A stretch of 64,000 nt of DNA, taken from assembly GCF_015752285.1 (NCBI RefSeq), contig NZ_JADOUY010000001.1:701245-765244 (forward strand), in the 5' to 3' direction. Both the position numbers and the translations under genes were made by a program. Shown here one piece after another: positions 25,033 through 33,914 of this stretch. This DNA is from Mycetocola_A sp015752285 (lineage in GTDB: Bacteria > Actinomycetota > Actinomycetes > Actinomycetales > Microbacteriaceae). Under the pieces are notes generated by a model. The model did no database searches. It saw nothing but the letters and a program-made list of their open reading frames with translations, and was not told the origin of the DNA. The first letter of the stretch is position 1. Every line of letters begins with the position of its first letter.

Positions 25033-26319
25033 ATGGAACCCATGGATGCCGCGTCAGACCTTGCCTCGTACATCGATGACTTCGCCCGCTTTCTCTCGGC
25101 AAGCCCGTCGTCGTATCACGCCGCCGCTGAAGTCGCGCGCCGACTGGATTCGGCCGGTTGGGAACGACTCGACGAACGCACCGATTGGTCAGGGGAGCAG
25201 GGGAAACGGTACGTCGTTCGCGATGGCGCGATTGTCGCGTGGAGCCAGCCGACGGCAGCCGGGCCGACGACGCCGTTCCGAATCCTCGGCGCGCACACCG
25301 ACTCACCGGGATTCAAGCTCAAGCCGAAGCCGACGATCGGATCGAACGGCTGGCTGCAGGCCGGGGTCGAGATTTACGGCGGCCCGCTGCTCAACTCATG
25401 GCTCGACAGGGACCTCGAACTGGGGGGTCGAGTCGTCACGCGCGACGGGCGCGAGTATCTCGTGCGTACGGGGCCGTTTCTGCGAATCCCTCAGCTCGCC
25501 ATCCACCTCGACCGCGACGCGAACAGTGGCCTGACGCTCGACCGGCAGCGGCACATGACGCCGGTCTTCGGTGTCGGCGACGTCGGCTCAGCGGACCTGA
25601 TCGGCCGCCTGGCTTCCCTTGCAGGCATCGACGCATCGGATGTCGCAGGGTATGACATCCTGACGGCTGACACGCAGGCCCCAGCGCGGTTCGGAATTCA
25701 CGCTGAGCTCTTCGCCGCGGGGCGGATGGACAACCTCTCGTCGGTGTACGCCGGGCTGGTCGCCCTGCTCGAGGCTTCTGACGCCAACCACATCAGCGTG
25801 CTGGCCGCATTCGACCACGAAGAGCTGGGCTCGAACTCGCGCTCCGGTGCATCCGGACCGCTTCTCGACGACATCCTGACGCGCATCGGTGCCGGGCTCG
25901 GAGCATCCGTCTCGCAGAAGCTGCAGGCATATGCCGACTCATGGTGCCTGTCTGCAGACGCCGGCCACTCGGTGCACCCGAACTATCCCGAGAAGCATGA
26001 CCCGGCAAACCGTGTGGTCATGGGCTCTGGCCCGCTGCTCAAGATCAACGCCAATCAGCGCTACGCGACGGATGCCGTCGGTGCGGCGCTCTGGGAACGT
26101 GCGTGCGCTGCGGCCGACGTGCCGTACCAGGAGTTCGTGTCGAACAACACGGTGCCGTGTGGGTCGACGATCGGGCCGCTCACCGCAACCAGGCTCGGCA
26201 TCCGGGTCGTCGATGTGGGTGTGCCGTTGCTGTCGATGCACTCCGCGCGCGAACTGGCACACGTCGACGACCTCGTCGGCCTCTCTGCCGCCGTTGGGGC
26301 GTTCTTCGCGGGGGTGTGA
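25033..26319 (+). CDS. M18-family aminopeptidase
   Basis: A 428-aa cytosolic zinc aminopeptidase, the normal length of the M18 (aspartyl aminopeptidase-like) family. The metal and catalytic motifs are in order: LGAHTDSPG, ELFAAGRMDN, FDHEELGS, SADAGHSVHPNYPEKH and LLSMHSARE. The start is ATG 25033 or the in-frame ATG 25042; neither has a clear ribosome-binding site. The family forms large tetrahedral complexes and removes N-terminal, often acidic, residues from peptides. Divergent from the ice-binding gene. Confidence 0.92.
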   Translation: MEPMDAASDLASYIDDFARFLSASPSSYHAAAEVARRLDSAGWERLDERTDWSGEQGKRYVVRDGAIVAWSQPTAAGPTTPFRILGAHTDSPGFKLKPKPTIGSNGWLQAGVEIYGGPLLNSWLDRDLELGGRVVTRDGREYLVRTGPFLRIPQLAIHLDRDANSGLTLDRQRHMTPVFGVGDVGSADLIGRLASLAGIDASDVAGYDILTADTQAPARFGIHAELFAAGRMDNLSSVYAGLVALLEASDANHISVLAAFDHEELGSNSRSGASGPLLDDILTRIGAGLGASVSQKLQAYADSWCLSADAGHSVHPNYPEKHDPANRVVMGSGPLLKINANQRYATDAVGAALWERACAAADVPYQEFVSNNTVPCGSTIGPLTATRLGIRVVDVGVPLLSMHSARELAHVDDLVGLSAAVGAFFAGV

Positions 26320-26346
26320 GAGCCGCTCGACAGGCGATTGGGTGCG

Positions 26347-26403
26347 AGACGGGCGTTCTTTCCCTGTTGAGCCTGCGGTGCGGCCGTTTTCACCTGTTGA
26401 GCG
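26347..26403 (+). repeat. Dispersed intergenic repeat, copy 1
   Basis: A 57-bp element with CTGTTGAG twice as a direct repeat, separated by a G+C-rich core with TGCGGTG. It matches the element at 36217-36272 in the opposite orientation, with most positions conserved. It sits between the M18 gene and the GST-like gene. Confidence 0.75.
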
Positions 26404-26486
26404 TGAGGGCGAGGGCACAGGGTAGCGATCCCGGGCGTCGGGGTCGAGACCGGGTCCCGCTCAGGTCGACTGCCTAGGCTGGAAGC

Positions 26487-27524
26487 ATGACGACCGAGCA
26501 GAGCACACAGGCCACCACACCAGGCAGCTACGTCGAGCCGGGCGAGGAATACACCCGCGATACCAACTACATCGAGGACCGCATCACTCGCGACGGTCGC
26601 GACGGCTGGCCCGTCGAAGCCGGCCGCTACCGCCTCGTCGCTGCCAGGGCCTGCCCCTGGGCGAACCGCACGGCGATCGTGCGCCGCCTGCTCGGCCTCG
26701 AGGGCGCTCTCTCGCTCGGCATGCCAGGCCCCACGCACGACGCCCGCAGCTGGACCTTCGACCTCGACGACGATGGCATCGACCCGGTGCTCGGCATTCA
26801 CTGGCTGCAGGATGCCTACTTCCGCCGGTTCGCCGATTACCCCCGCGGAATCACTGTTCCCGCGATCGTCGAGGTGGCATCCGGAAAGGTCGTCACCAAC
26901 AACTTTCCGCGGATCACCCTCGACTTCGAGACCGAGTGGACCGAGCACCACCGTGACGGAGCGCCCGACCTCTACCCCGAGCACCTGCGCGCCGAGATCG
27001 ACGAGGTCAACGACCTCGTGTTCCGCGACGTCAACAACGGCGTCTATCGGGCCGGTTTCGCCGGGTCTCAGGAGGCATACGAGAAGGCGTACACCCGCCT
27101 GTTCGACCGGCTCGACTGGCTCGAAGCCCGGCTCGAGAACCAGCGGTTCCTTGTCGGTGACACGATCACCGAGGCAGACATCCGCCTGTTCACCACGCTC
27201 GCCCGATTCGACGCGGTCTACCACGGTCACTTCAAGTGCAACCGCAACAAGCTCAGCGAGATGCCGGTGCTCTGGGCGTATGCCCGCGACCTGTTCCAGA
27301 CGCCGGGGTTCGGCGACACGATCGACTTCGAGCAGATCAAGCAGCACTATTACATCGTCCATTCCGACATCAACCCGACAGGCATCGTTCCTGCTGGGCC
27401 GGATGCCTCCGGCTGGCTCACCGCGCACGGTCGCGAAGCACTCGGTGGCCGCCCGTTCGGTGATGGAACGCCGCCCGGGCCACCCATCGAGAGCGAGCGG
27501 GTACCTGAGGGGCACGGTGCGTAG
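26487..27524 (+). CDS. Glutathionyl-hydroquinone-reductase-like GST (Xi class)
   Basis: A 345-aa protein of the YqjG/ECM4 family. The thioredoxin-like domain has the Xi-class active site CPWA with Cys56, followed by RTAIVRRLLGLE; the C-terminal helical domain has YEKAYTRLFDRLDWLE and TEADIRLFTTLARFD. Members reduce S-glutathionyl-hydroquinones. Most actinobacteria lack glutathione, so here the thiol may be mycothiol or another low-molecular-weight thiol; that is inference. ATG 26487 is 6 nt after a TAGGCT -10 hexamer, suggesting leaderless translation. Confidence 0.9.
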   Translation: MTTEQSTQATTPGSYVEPGEEYTRDTNYIEDRITRDGRDGWPVEAGRYRLVAARACPWANRTAIVRRLLGLEGALSLGMPGPTHDARSWTFDLDDDGIDPVLGIHWLQDAYFRRFADYPRGITVPAIVEVASGKVVTNNFPRITLDFETEWTEHHRDGAPDLYPEHLRAEIDEVNDLVFRDVNNGVYRAGFAGSQEAYEKAYTRLFDRLDWLEARLENQRFLVGDTITEADIRLFTTLARFDAVYHGHFKCNRNKLSEMPVLWAYARDLFQTPGFGDTIDFEQIKQHYYIVHSDINPTGIVPAGPDASGWLTAHGREALGGRPFGDGTPPGPPIESERVPEGHGA

Positions 27525-27559
27525 TCCGCACGTGCTCATGTAGATCGCCGCAGACGCGC

Positions 27560-27588
27560 TTGATCATATAAGCCAGTGGTGATACGTT
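27560..27588 (+). promoter_or_regulatory. Promoter of SRPBCC-ArsR pair (leaderless)
   Basis: TTGATC (27560-27565), 17 bp, TACGTT (27583-27588), then 6 nt to ATG 27595. The spacing fits a sigma-A-like promoter whose transcript starts at the start codon. Confidence 0.65.
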
Positions 27589-27594
27589 CTCGGT

Positions 27595-28263
27595 ATGGAC
27601 ACCAACCTCGACGCACTGCATTCGACCACCGACGCCCAGATCCCGGCTGTGACCAGGGTCGTCGGCTCCCGTGAGGTCGGTGGTGAGGATGCCCGCATCG
27701 TCACCGTGACCCAGACCTACCCGTCCGCGCTCGCGGAGGTATGGAACGCGATCACCACGGAGGACCGCATCTCGCGCTGGCTCGGACCGATCTCAGGAGA
27801 CTTTCGCCTCGGCGGTCGCTACCAGATCGAGGGCAACGCCGGCGGCGAGGTTCTCGAGTGTGCGCAGCCGACGCGGCTCCACGTCACCTGGGAGTACGGC
27901 GGAGACGTGAGCTGGGTCACGGCCACGCTGAACGGTGACGACGCGTCGACCACCCTCGAGATCGAACATGTCGCGCACGTCGGCGATGAGGACTGGAAGC
28001 AGTTCGGCCCTGGAGCCGTCGGCATCGGTTGGGACAGCATGCTGCTGGGCCTCACCCTGCACCTGGGCACAGGCAGCAACCTCGATCCCGAAGCTGCGCT
28101 GGCGTGGAGCGCGTCGGCCGACGGCATCCGGTTCATGACCCGGAGCGGTCTGGAGTGGCGCGACGCGAACATCGCGGCCGGTGAGAGCGAGGCGGATGCT
28201 TCGGCGGCGGCAGAGCGCTGCATCGTCGCCTACACGGGAGCGGGCGCCGGGCCGGACGCCTAG
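27595..28263 (+). CDS. SRPBCC (AHSA1-like) protein
   Basis: A 222-aa START/AHSA1-like protein with a hydrophobic ligand cavity. Typical segments are VTQTYPSALAEVWNAITTED, ISRWLGPISGDFRLGGRYQIEG, then PTRLHVTWEYGGDVSWVT and the long C-terminal helix with GIGWDSMLLGLTLHL. An ArsR regulator gene overlaps its stop by one base. Such pairs are common, and the SRPBCC protein is thought to bind or detoxify a small molecule; the ligand is unknown. Confidence 0.85.
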   Translation: MDTNLDALHSTTDAQIPAVTRVVGSREVGGEDARIVTVTQTYPSALAEVWNAITTEDRISRWLGPISGDFRLGGRYQIEGNAGGEVLECAQPTRLHVTWEYGGDVSWVTATLNGDDASTTLEIEHVAHVGDEDWKQFGPGAVGIGWDSMLLGLTLHLGTGSNLDPEAALAWSASADGIRFMTRSGLEWRDANIAAGESEADASAAAERCIVAYTGAGAGPDA

Positions 28264-28586
28264 TGCACGCCCTCGATATTCTCGGGGACCCGGTTCGCCG
28301 CCGGATCCTCGAGGTGCTCGCGGCGGGGGAGTTGCCTGCGGGAGCGATCGTCGACACGATCGCCGCCGAGTTCGGCATCAGTCAGCCGGCGGTGTCGCAG
28401 CACCTGCGGGTGCTGCGTGACAGCGGGTTCACGACGGTGCGTGCCGACGGCCGTCGGCGCATCTACGCCGTCGACCCGGCGCCTCTTCGGGAGGCAGACG
28501 AGTGGTTCGACACGTTCCGCGGTTTCTGGACCCAGCGTCTCGATGCGCTCGGCACCGAGTTGACCCGGGGTCGGCGCGACGTCTGA
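28263..28586 (+). CDS. ArsR-family winged-helix regulator
   Basis: A 107-aa transcriptional repressor. The winged helix covers nearly the whole protein (ILGDPVRRRILEVLAAGEL, then FGISQPAVSQHLRVLRDSGF and RRRIYAV). No metal-binding Cys cluster is visible, so it belongs to the SdpR-like rather than the metal-sensing group. GTG 28263 overlaps the TAG stop of the SRPBCC gene, which fixes the start and implies coupling. It probably regulates its own operon. Confidence 0.9.
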   Translation: MHALDILGDPVRRRILEVLAAGELPAGAIVDTIAAEFGISQPAVSQHLRVLRDSGFTTVRADGRRRIYAVDPAPLREADEWFDTFRGFWTQRLDALGTELTRGRRDV

Positions 28587-28641
28587 TCCCCGCGCCAGCC
28601 CGAGATTGTCTCGATGAAGCACCGGCTCGCCCGATAGGCGG

Positions 28642-29703
28642 TCATCTCTCCAGGGCTACGGGTTGCCGGAGCTCGGCTGAGCGCAATGCAGCCTCCATGA
28701 TTTCCAGTGTTCGAAGGCCGACGTCGCCATCCGGTTGTGGTGTCACCCGTGGCGGCTGGCCGGCCACGGGCCGACCCGACGTCCGGACGGCGTCGAGGAA
28801 CTCAGCCAGGAGGAGTGCGTTGAGATCTGTCCCGAATCCCAGGAAGATCTCGCCGTCGTCTCCGAGGCCGGAAACGTGCTCGGCGAATGGGGCGATCTCG
28901 ACTGACCCCTTGGTCCCTGTCGCCTGCAGGGTCAAGCCGCCCCAGGTCGCTGAGGTGCTTGGGTGGCTCCAGGAGCAGTCGATCGTGGCGATGAGTCCGC
29001 CGGGGTAGCGAACGGTCACCAGCCCTCCGGTTTCCACGTCCAGTCCGGCTTTCGCATGCAGAATCTGATTGGACGCTGCATTGACTGTCTCGGCTCTGAG
29101 CCCGCCGGTCAGCGCGTCGATGAGGTCGGCGCAGTGGACGACATGATCCACGAGAGCTCCGCCTCCGGCGAGCTGGCGATCGGTGAACCATTCCCGGTGC
29201 TCGCGAGGGAGTTTGCCGTTGTTGGTGCCATTGATGGCGAACATCTCGCCGAGGCGTCCGGAATCTAGGTGGTCGCGCATGACCGCGAAGCCCGGAGCGA
29301 ATCTCACAGGATAGGCGATCATGAGGATGACCCCGGCGGCCCGGCAGGCTTCGACCATCGCCTCCCCGTCAGCCACAGTGGTGGCCAGCGGCTTCTCACA
29401 CAGCACATGGACGCCCTCGCGCGCCGCCCGCTCTACCAGGGCACGGTGGCGTGAGTTCTCGGTTGCGACGATCACGGCGTCGGGCTCCCACGCGAACAGC
29501 TCGTCGTAGGTATCGACATAATCGACTCCCAGTCGCTCCGCGAGCTCCGCCCCGCGGAGCGCGGAGTCGGGGGCGTCGGCTCCATGCGGATCTGAAGCGC
29601 GGACGTCGACATCCGGCACCCTGGCCAGCACCGAAACATAGCTTGCAGCGTGGGTGTGGGCAAAGGAGGCGATCGCGACCTTGAGTGCCGCCTTCCGGCT
29701 CAT
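28642..29703 (-). CDS. Gfo/Idh/MocA-family oxidoreductase (atypical N-terminus)
   Basis: A 353-aa dehydrogenase-like protein. The EKP motif is present (VHVLCEKPLATT) and the catalytic region reads GGGALVDHVVHCADLIDAL. The usual GxGxxG dinucleotide motif is replaced by ASFAHTHAASYVSVL, with paired His, as seen in a subgroup of this family. It is the last gene of a minus-strand operon and overlaps the preceding oxidoreductase (ATGA). It may be an oxidoreductase with altered cofactor contact, or a lyase or isomerase partner. Substrate unknown. Confidence 0.85.
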   Translation of the reverse strand: MSRKAALKVAIASFAHTHAASYVSVLARVPDVDVRASDPHGADAPDSALRGAELAERLGVDYVDTYDELFAWEPDAVIVATENSRHRALVERAAREGVHVLCEKPLATTVADGEAMVEACRAAGVILMIAYPVRFAPGFAVMRDHLDSGRLGEMFAINGTNNGKLPREHREWFTDRQLAGGGALVDHVVHCADLIDALTGGLRAETVNAASNQILHAKAGLDVETGGLVTVRYPGGLIATIDCSWSHPSTSATWGGLTLQATGTKGSVEIAPFAEHVSGLGDDGEIFLGFGTDLNALLLAEFLDAVRTSGRPVAGQPPRVTPQPDGDVGLRTLEIMEAALRSAELRQPVALER

Positions 29704-30770
29704 GCTGCTGCCGCCTGTGCGTGGTCGAACTCATTCATGTCAACGACTCTTCCGGTGATGATCGATTGGTAGGCGGCTTGTGCCAGGTAGACCGCGACCG
29801 CGCCGTCTTCGGCGTTTACTCGTGGCTCGGGTCCTCCGGTGAACGCCTCGGCGAACTCGCGCAATTCAGTGAGGTACGGGCTTTCCCGCAGCGCCGAAGT
29901 GGGGACCACGAGTCCGCTGGACTCGGCGCCGTGAAGCGAGGTCGTGAGACCAGTGCTGTCCGTCGAGTCGTAGTGGAGAACGCCGGCGTCTCCCGCGATG
30001 CTGAACCCGGTCGTGAACGGTGTGCCGACTGCACCCCACGTGGCTCGAATGTGAGAGATCGCGCCACCGACATGCGTGAGTGTCACATGTGCTGACACGA
30101 AGGAAGGCACGACATTGTCGAGGGTCGGGGGGCTTTGCACGGCGTACACCGTTTCGACCTCGCCGCACGTCCACCGGGCCTGGTCGAGGTCATGGATCAT
30201 GAGGTCCATGATGATGCCGCCGGATGCCGCTTCATCCTGAAACCAGGTCCCGACGGCCGGGCTCGACCCTCCACGGAAGAATCGGGCAACAGCGACCTTT
30301 CCGATGCGGCCCGCAACGACTGCGCGGTGTGCTGCCACATAGGGCGCCGTGAAACGGACGACGTGCGCCGGATAGATATGAACCCCTGCTTCTCTGGCAG
30401 CGTCATACACCTCGCGGGATTCGCGTGCCGACAGGGTGAGTGGCTTCTCGCAGACGATGTTCTTGCCTGCGTCGATGGCAGCACGTGCGAGTGCGCGGTG
30501 AGTTCCCGTCGGTGTGACGATGTCGACGCAGTCCGCTCGGCGGAGCGCTTCCTGGAGGGTATCGACCACCTCCAGCCCGTACTGCTCCGCGAGTTCCTGT
30601 GCTCCTGCAGCGGAGTAGACGAGGACCTCAGCACCGAGCTCCTTCCACGCTGAGGCGTGCACGCGAGAGATCGCGCCTGCACCGAGAAGTGCGACAACGA
30701 GAGGCCTGGCCGACTCCGCCGCTGTCTCGTTTCCGGGAATGGTGGGCGTCTGCATAAAGTTCTCTCTCAT
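29700..30770 (-). CDS. Gfo/Idh/MocA-family oxidoreductase
   Basis: A 356-aa NAD(P)-dependent dehydrogenase with a regular Rossmann motif (ALLGAGAISRVHASA), the EKP signature (NIVCEKPLTLS) and a catalytic stretch GGIIMDLMIHDLDQARW. Its ATG overlaps the stop of the MalG-type permease gene and its stop overlaps the next oxidoreductase, so three genes are translationally chained. It most likely oxidises the sugar imported by the adjacent ABC system. Confidence 0.9.
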   Translation of the reverse strand: MRENFMQTPTIPGNETAAESARPLVVALLGAGAISRVHASAWKELGAEVLVYSAAGAQELAEQYGLEVVDTLQEALRRADCVDIVTPTGTHRALARAAIDAGKNIVCEKPLTLSARESREVYDAAREAGVHIYPAHVVRFTAPYVAAHRAVVAGRIGKVAVARFFRGGSSPAVGTWFQDEAASGGIIMDLMIHDLDQARWTCGEVETVYAVQSPPTLDNVVPSFVSAHVTLTHVGGAISHIRATWGAVGTPFTTGFSIAGDAGVLHYDSTDSTGLTTSLHGAESSGLVVPTSALRESPYLTELREFAEAFTGGPEPRVNAEDGAVAVYLAQAAYQSIITGRVVDMNEFDHAQAAAA

Positions 30771-31663
30771 TTCAGGCCAGCGTGGGCGATGCCTTCAACG
30801 ACGCGGCGTTGAAGAAGGATGAATGCGATCAGGATCGGTGCCATCGCCATCAGCGATGCGGCCATGAGTACACCGGTGTCGACGCTGCCCTGATAGCCCT
30901 GCAGGGTGGCGAGCCCGACCGAGAGCGGCATCGTGTCTGGCGTGCTGGCGACGACAAGAGGCCAGAGGAGGTCGTTCCAGGACGCCAGCACGGTGATGAT
31001 CGCGAGCGAAATGATGCCCGGTTTTGCGAGCGGGAGCATGACGCGCCAGAAAATCTGCCAGCTGTTGCATCCGTCGAGGCGGGCGGCTTGCTCGAGTTCC
31101 AGGGGCATGGCCTTAAAGAATTGCATCATCAGGAAGGTGCCGAAGGCACTGAACAGGCCGGGAGCCGCAATGCCGAGAATGGTGTCGAGCAGTCCGGCGC
31201 TCTGGATGATCTGGTACTGCGGGATCAGGTAGACCTGGGTCGGAACCATCAGAATCGAGAGCAGCAGGGCGAGCAGGACACCTTTGAAGCGGAAGTGCAT
31301 GCGAGCAAAGGCGTATCCAGCCATGGAGCAGAGGATGATCTGGGCGACTGTTCGCAGCGTCGTCACGGCGATCGATACCCAGAATTGGCTCAGGAAGGGC
31401 AACCGAGTGAAGACCTCTGCGAAGTTGCCCCACTCGAGACTGGTCGGAATCAGAATGGGCGGAACCGACGTGATGTCCGCCTGCGTCGACAGCGACATCT
31501 TGATCTGCCAGAGAAACGGGAAGATCATGACGATCGACGCGACGATGAGCACGGCGTGCGCTCCCCAGTTTCGTCCGTTCCGGGATTGTCCACGTGGGAT
31601 GCCGGCCGATGAGCGTGTGGCTGTCGGGTGGGCCGGGCGTGTTTCAGCGGTGTCAGTCGACAT
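30767..31663 (-). CDS. Sugar ABC transporter permease (MalG-type)
   Basis: A 298-aa permease with six predicted helices. A first helix ending SIVMIFPFLWQIKMSLS and the EAA region ELEQAARLDGCNSWQIFW are visible. The N-terminus is long and hydrophilic (about 30 residues). It overlaps the MalF-type gene upstream by 11 bp and the oxidoreductase downstream by 4 bp. Confidence 0.93.
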   Translation of the reverse strand: MSTDTAETRPAHPTATRSSAGIPRGQSRNGRNWGAHAVLIVASIVMIFPFLWQIKMSLSTQADITSVPPILIPTSLEWGNFAEVFTRLPFLSQFWVSIAVTTLRTVAQIILCSMAGYAFARMHFRFKGVLLALLLSILMVPTQVYLIPQYQIIQSAGLLDTILGIAAPGLFSAFGTFLMMQFFKAMPLELEQAARLDGCNSWQIFWRVMLPLAKPGIISLAIITVLASWNDLLWPLVVASTPDTMPLSVGLATLQGYQGSVDTGVLMAASLMAMAPILIAFILLQRRVVEGIAHAGLK

Positions 31664-32543
31664 AGTGGACCCATCTGCGCTGGAGGCGGAACTGCACGAG
31701 AGTGAAGAGACCGATGATGAGGAGAATCAGGATCCCGATCGCGGAGGCGTAGCCCTTCTCGTTCGAGCTGAAGGCTGCGTCGTAGTAGAGGAATACGAGT
31801 GATTGCGTCTTCGGCATGACCGGGTTCGCCGGGCCGAGAAGCGCGTACAGCAGATCGAAGAGCTGGAATCCCGCGATGAAGGTCATCACGGAGAGGAAGA
31901 AGATGGAGGGGGTCAGAAGAGGCACAGTGATGGAGCGGAATTGCCTCCAGTGGTTTGCGCCATCGATGGCTGTCGCTTCGTAGAGTTCCGGCGGAATCCC
32001 TTTGAGCCCCGCGGAGAGAATGATCATGTTGAAGCCGATGGACATCCACAGGCCCATGATCGCCACCGCCACAAGGGAGAACCATTCGGTGGAGATCCAG
32101 GCGGGTCCTTCGATGCCGACGACTCCGAGCGCGGCATTGATGACCCCGAAGTCGTTGTTGTAGATGATCCGCCACACCATCGAGATGGCCGTCGGCATCG
32201 CTATGTACGGCAGGAAGAAGCACGTCCGGTAGACCATCGCGTACCTGAGGCCCGGGCGATTGAGCAGTGCGGCGAATGCCACGGCGATGGGGATGCCGAC
32301 GAGCAGGATGCCCGTGTACACCAGCGTGTTGATGATTGCGCGGTACACGGCCGCATCTCCGACGAGCCTGACGTAGTTGTCGAGGCCGGTCCAGGTCGAA
32401 CTCCCGAACACCCCCCATTCCGTGAAGCTGTAGTAGAGGGACTGCGTCAGCGGCCAGAGGTAGAAGACCACGACGCCGGCGAAGAGGGGCGCGACGAAGA
32501 GGACCGGCCACCACCCGTCTCGCGTGAGGGACTGACGTTTCAT
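31653..32543 (-). CDS. Sugar ABC transporter permease (MalF-type)
   Basis: A 296-aa permease with six predicted helices; the EAA loop reads ELYEATAIDGANHWRQFRSI. The N-terminal LFVAPLFAGVVVFYLWPLTQ is the family's standard first helix. It starts 3 bp after the binding protein stop and overlaps the MalG-type gene, so the transporter genes are a tight unit. Confidence 0.93.
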   Translation of the reverse strand: MKRQSLTRDGWWPVLFVAPLFAGVVVFYLWPLTQSLYYSFTEWGVFGSSTWTGLDNYVRLVGDAAVYRAIINTLVYTGILLVGIPIAVAFAALLNRPGLRYAMVYRTCFFLPYIAMPTAISMVWRIIYNNDFGVINAALGVVGIEGPAWISTEWFSLVAVAIMGLWMSIGFNMIILSAGLKGIPPELYEATAIDGANHWRQFRSITVPLLTPSIFFLSVMTFIAGFQLFDLLYALLGPANPVMPKTQSLVFLYYDAAFSSNEKGYASAIGILILLIIGLFTLVQFRLQRRWVHYVD

Positions 32544-32546
32544 GGG

Positions 32547-33842
32547 CTATTTCTCCTTGGCCAGTGCCTCGTTCATCTTCTCCGCGAGCTCCTCGAGCAC
32601 ATCAGCGACGGGTCGTTCGCCTGAGAATGCCGCAGCGAGCAGGTCGATCTCGAGCTTGTTCCACGCGCTTGTGTTCTTCGACACCGGGTAGGCGACCGAA
32701 TACTCAGTAGCGGCATCCTCGAAGACCTGCAGGTTGTAACCGGGCGCCGAGTCGACGAAGTCCTGCTGGGTGTCGGTGAAGGCCGGGTTGGCTGCACCAC
32801 TCGCTGCCTGCAGCAACGCTGCCTCCTCCGAGCCCAGGTAGCTCAGGAACGCCTGGGCCGCCTGCGGGTTCTTCGTCTTGGCGTTCATCGAGTTGCCCAC
32901 GCCGTGGATCACGGTCTTACGCTCGCCGGTCGGAGCGAGCGGAAGCTCGGCGACGGAGACGTCATCCTTCACCGCCGAATCGAGGAGACCGGAGATGCGC
33001 CAGTTACCGCCCCACATCATTGCGGCCTGGCCATTCTGGAAACGGACGAAACCGTTCGTCTCCGCATTCTCGGCCGGGGTGATGCTCGAGCCGTCTGCCA
33101 CCATGTCCGCCCAGAACTGCACGGCCTCGATCGCTTCCGGGCTGTCGTAACCGGAGGTATCCCCGTCGATGATGGTTCCACCGTTGCTCATGATCGCCGG
33201 ATACACGTTTTCCTGGTTACGGGTGCTGTCAGCCGAGCCGACGATGCCCTCGGCGCCCAGCTTGTCTGAAACGGTCTTCGCGGCGGCGTGGTAGTCGTCC
33301 CAGGTCCACTCAGAGGTAGGCAGTTCCACCCCGGCGCGTTCCAGGATCGCCTTGTTGTACAGGAGCGCGATCGTGTCGAAGTCCTTGGGCACGCCGTATT
33401 GCACGCCGTCGAGGCTGTAGATGTCGTTCATGGCCTCCGGGTAGTTGGCCGGGTCGATCAGATCCGCGTCCACGAACGGATCGAGCGGGGCCAGGAGGTT
33501 GTTGCTTGCGAACAGTTGCAGGTTCGGTCCGTTCATCCAGAACACGTCCGGAAGGGTGCCGGATGAACCCTGGGTCTGCAGTTTCGTGAAGTACTGTTCG
33601 TACGCCGTGAGCTCGACCGACACCGTGACGTTGGGATAGGTCTCGGTGAAATCGGCGATGAGCTCCTCCATCGCCGGCTGCTGGTTGATGTCCCAGATGG
33701 CGTAGGTGATGTCGCCCGTGACCTCGGCGGGATCCGAGGGGAGGTCGATGGCGCCTGTGGCATCACCGCTCCCGCCGGCCGAACATCCGGACAACAGCAG
33801 CGCTGAGGCGGCGACCGCCACAACTACTCGAGAAAACCGCAT
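32547..33842 (-). CDS. Sugar ABC transporter substrate-binding lipoprotein
   Basis: A 431-aa binding lipoprotein, lipobox LLLSGC with Cys20. Binding-fold segments are GTLPDVFWMNGPN, YGVPKDFDTIALLYN and GQAAMMWGGNWRISG. ATG 33842 is preferred to ATG 33860 because AAGGAG sits 6 bp upstream and a compact signal peptide results. It follows the ROK gene by 72 bp and is first of the transporter genes. The ligand is unknown. Confidence 0.93.
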   Translation of the reverse strand: MRFSRVVVAVAASALLLSGCSAGGSGDATGAIDLPSDPAEVTGDITYAIWDINQQPAMEELIADFTETYPNVTVSVELTAYEQYFTKLQTQGSSGTLPDVFWMNGPNLQLFASNNLLAPLDPFVDADLIDPANYPEAMNDIYSLDGVQYGVPKDFDTIALLYNKAILERAGVELPTSEWTWDDYHAAAKTVSDKLGAEGIVGSADSTRNQENVYPAIMSNGGTIIDGDTSGYDSPEAIEAVQFWADMVADGSSITPAENAETNGFVRFQNGQAAMMWGGNWRISGLLDSAVKDDVSVAELPLAPTGERKTVIHGVGNSMNAKTKNPQAAQAFLSYLGSEEAALLQAASGAANPAFTDTQQDFVDSAPGYNLQVFEDAATEYSVAYPVSKNTSAWNKLEIDLLAAAFSGERPVADVLEELAEKMNEALAKEK

Positions 33843-33914
33843 TCGATACTCCTTCTTCATTGATGGGGGTATTGCTCTGGGTCGGTGATCGTCAGGGTGC
33901 ACAGATCGAGGAAC

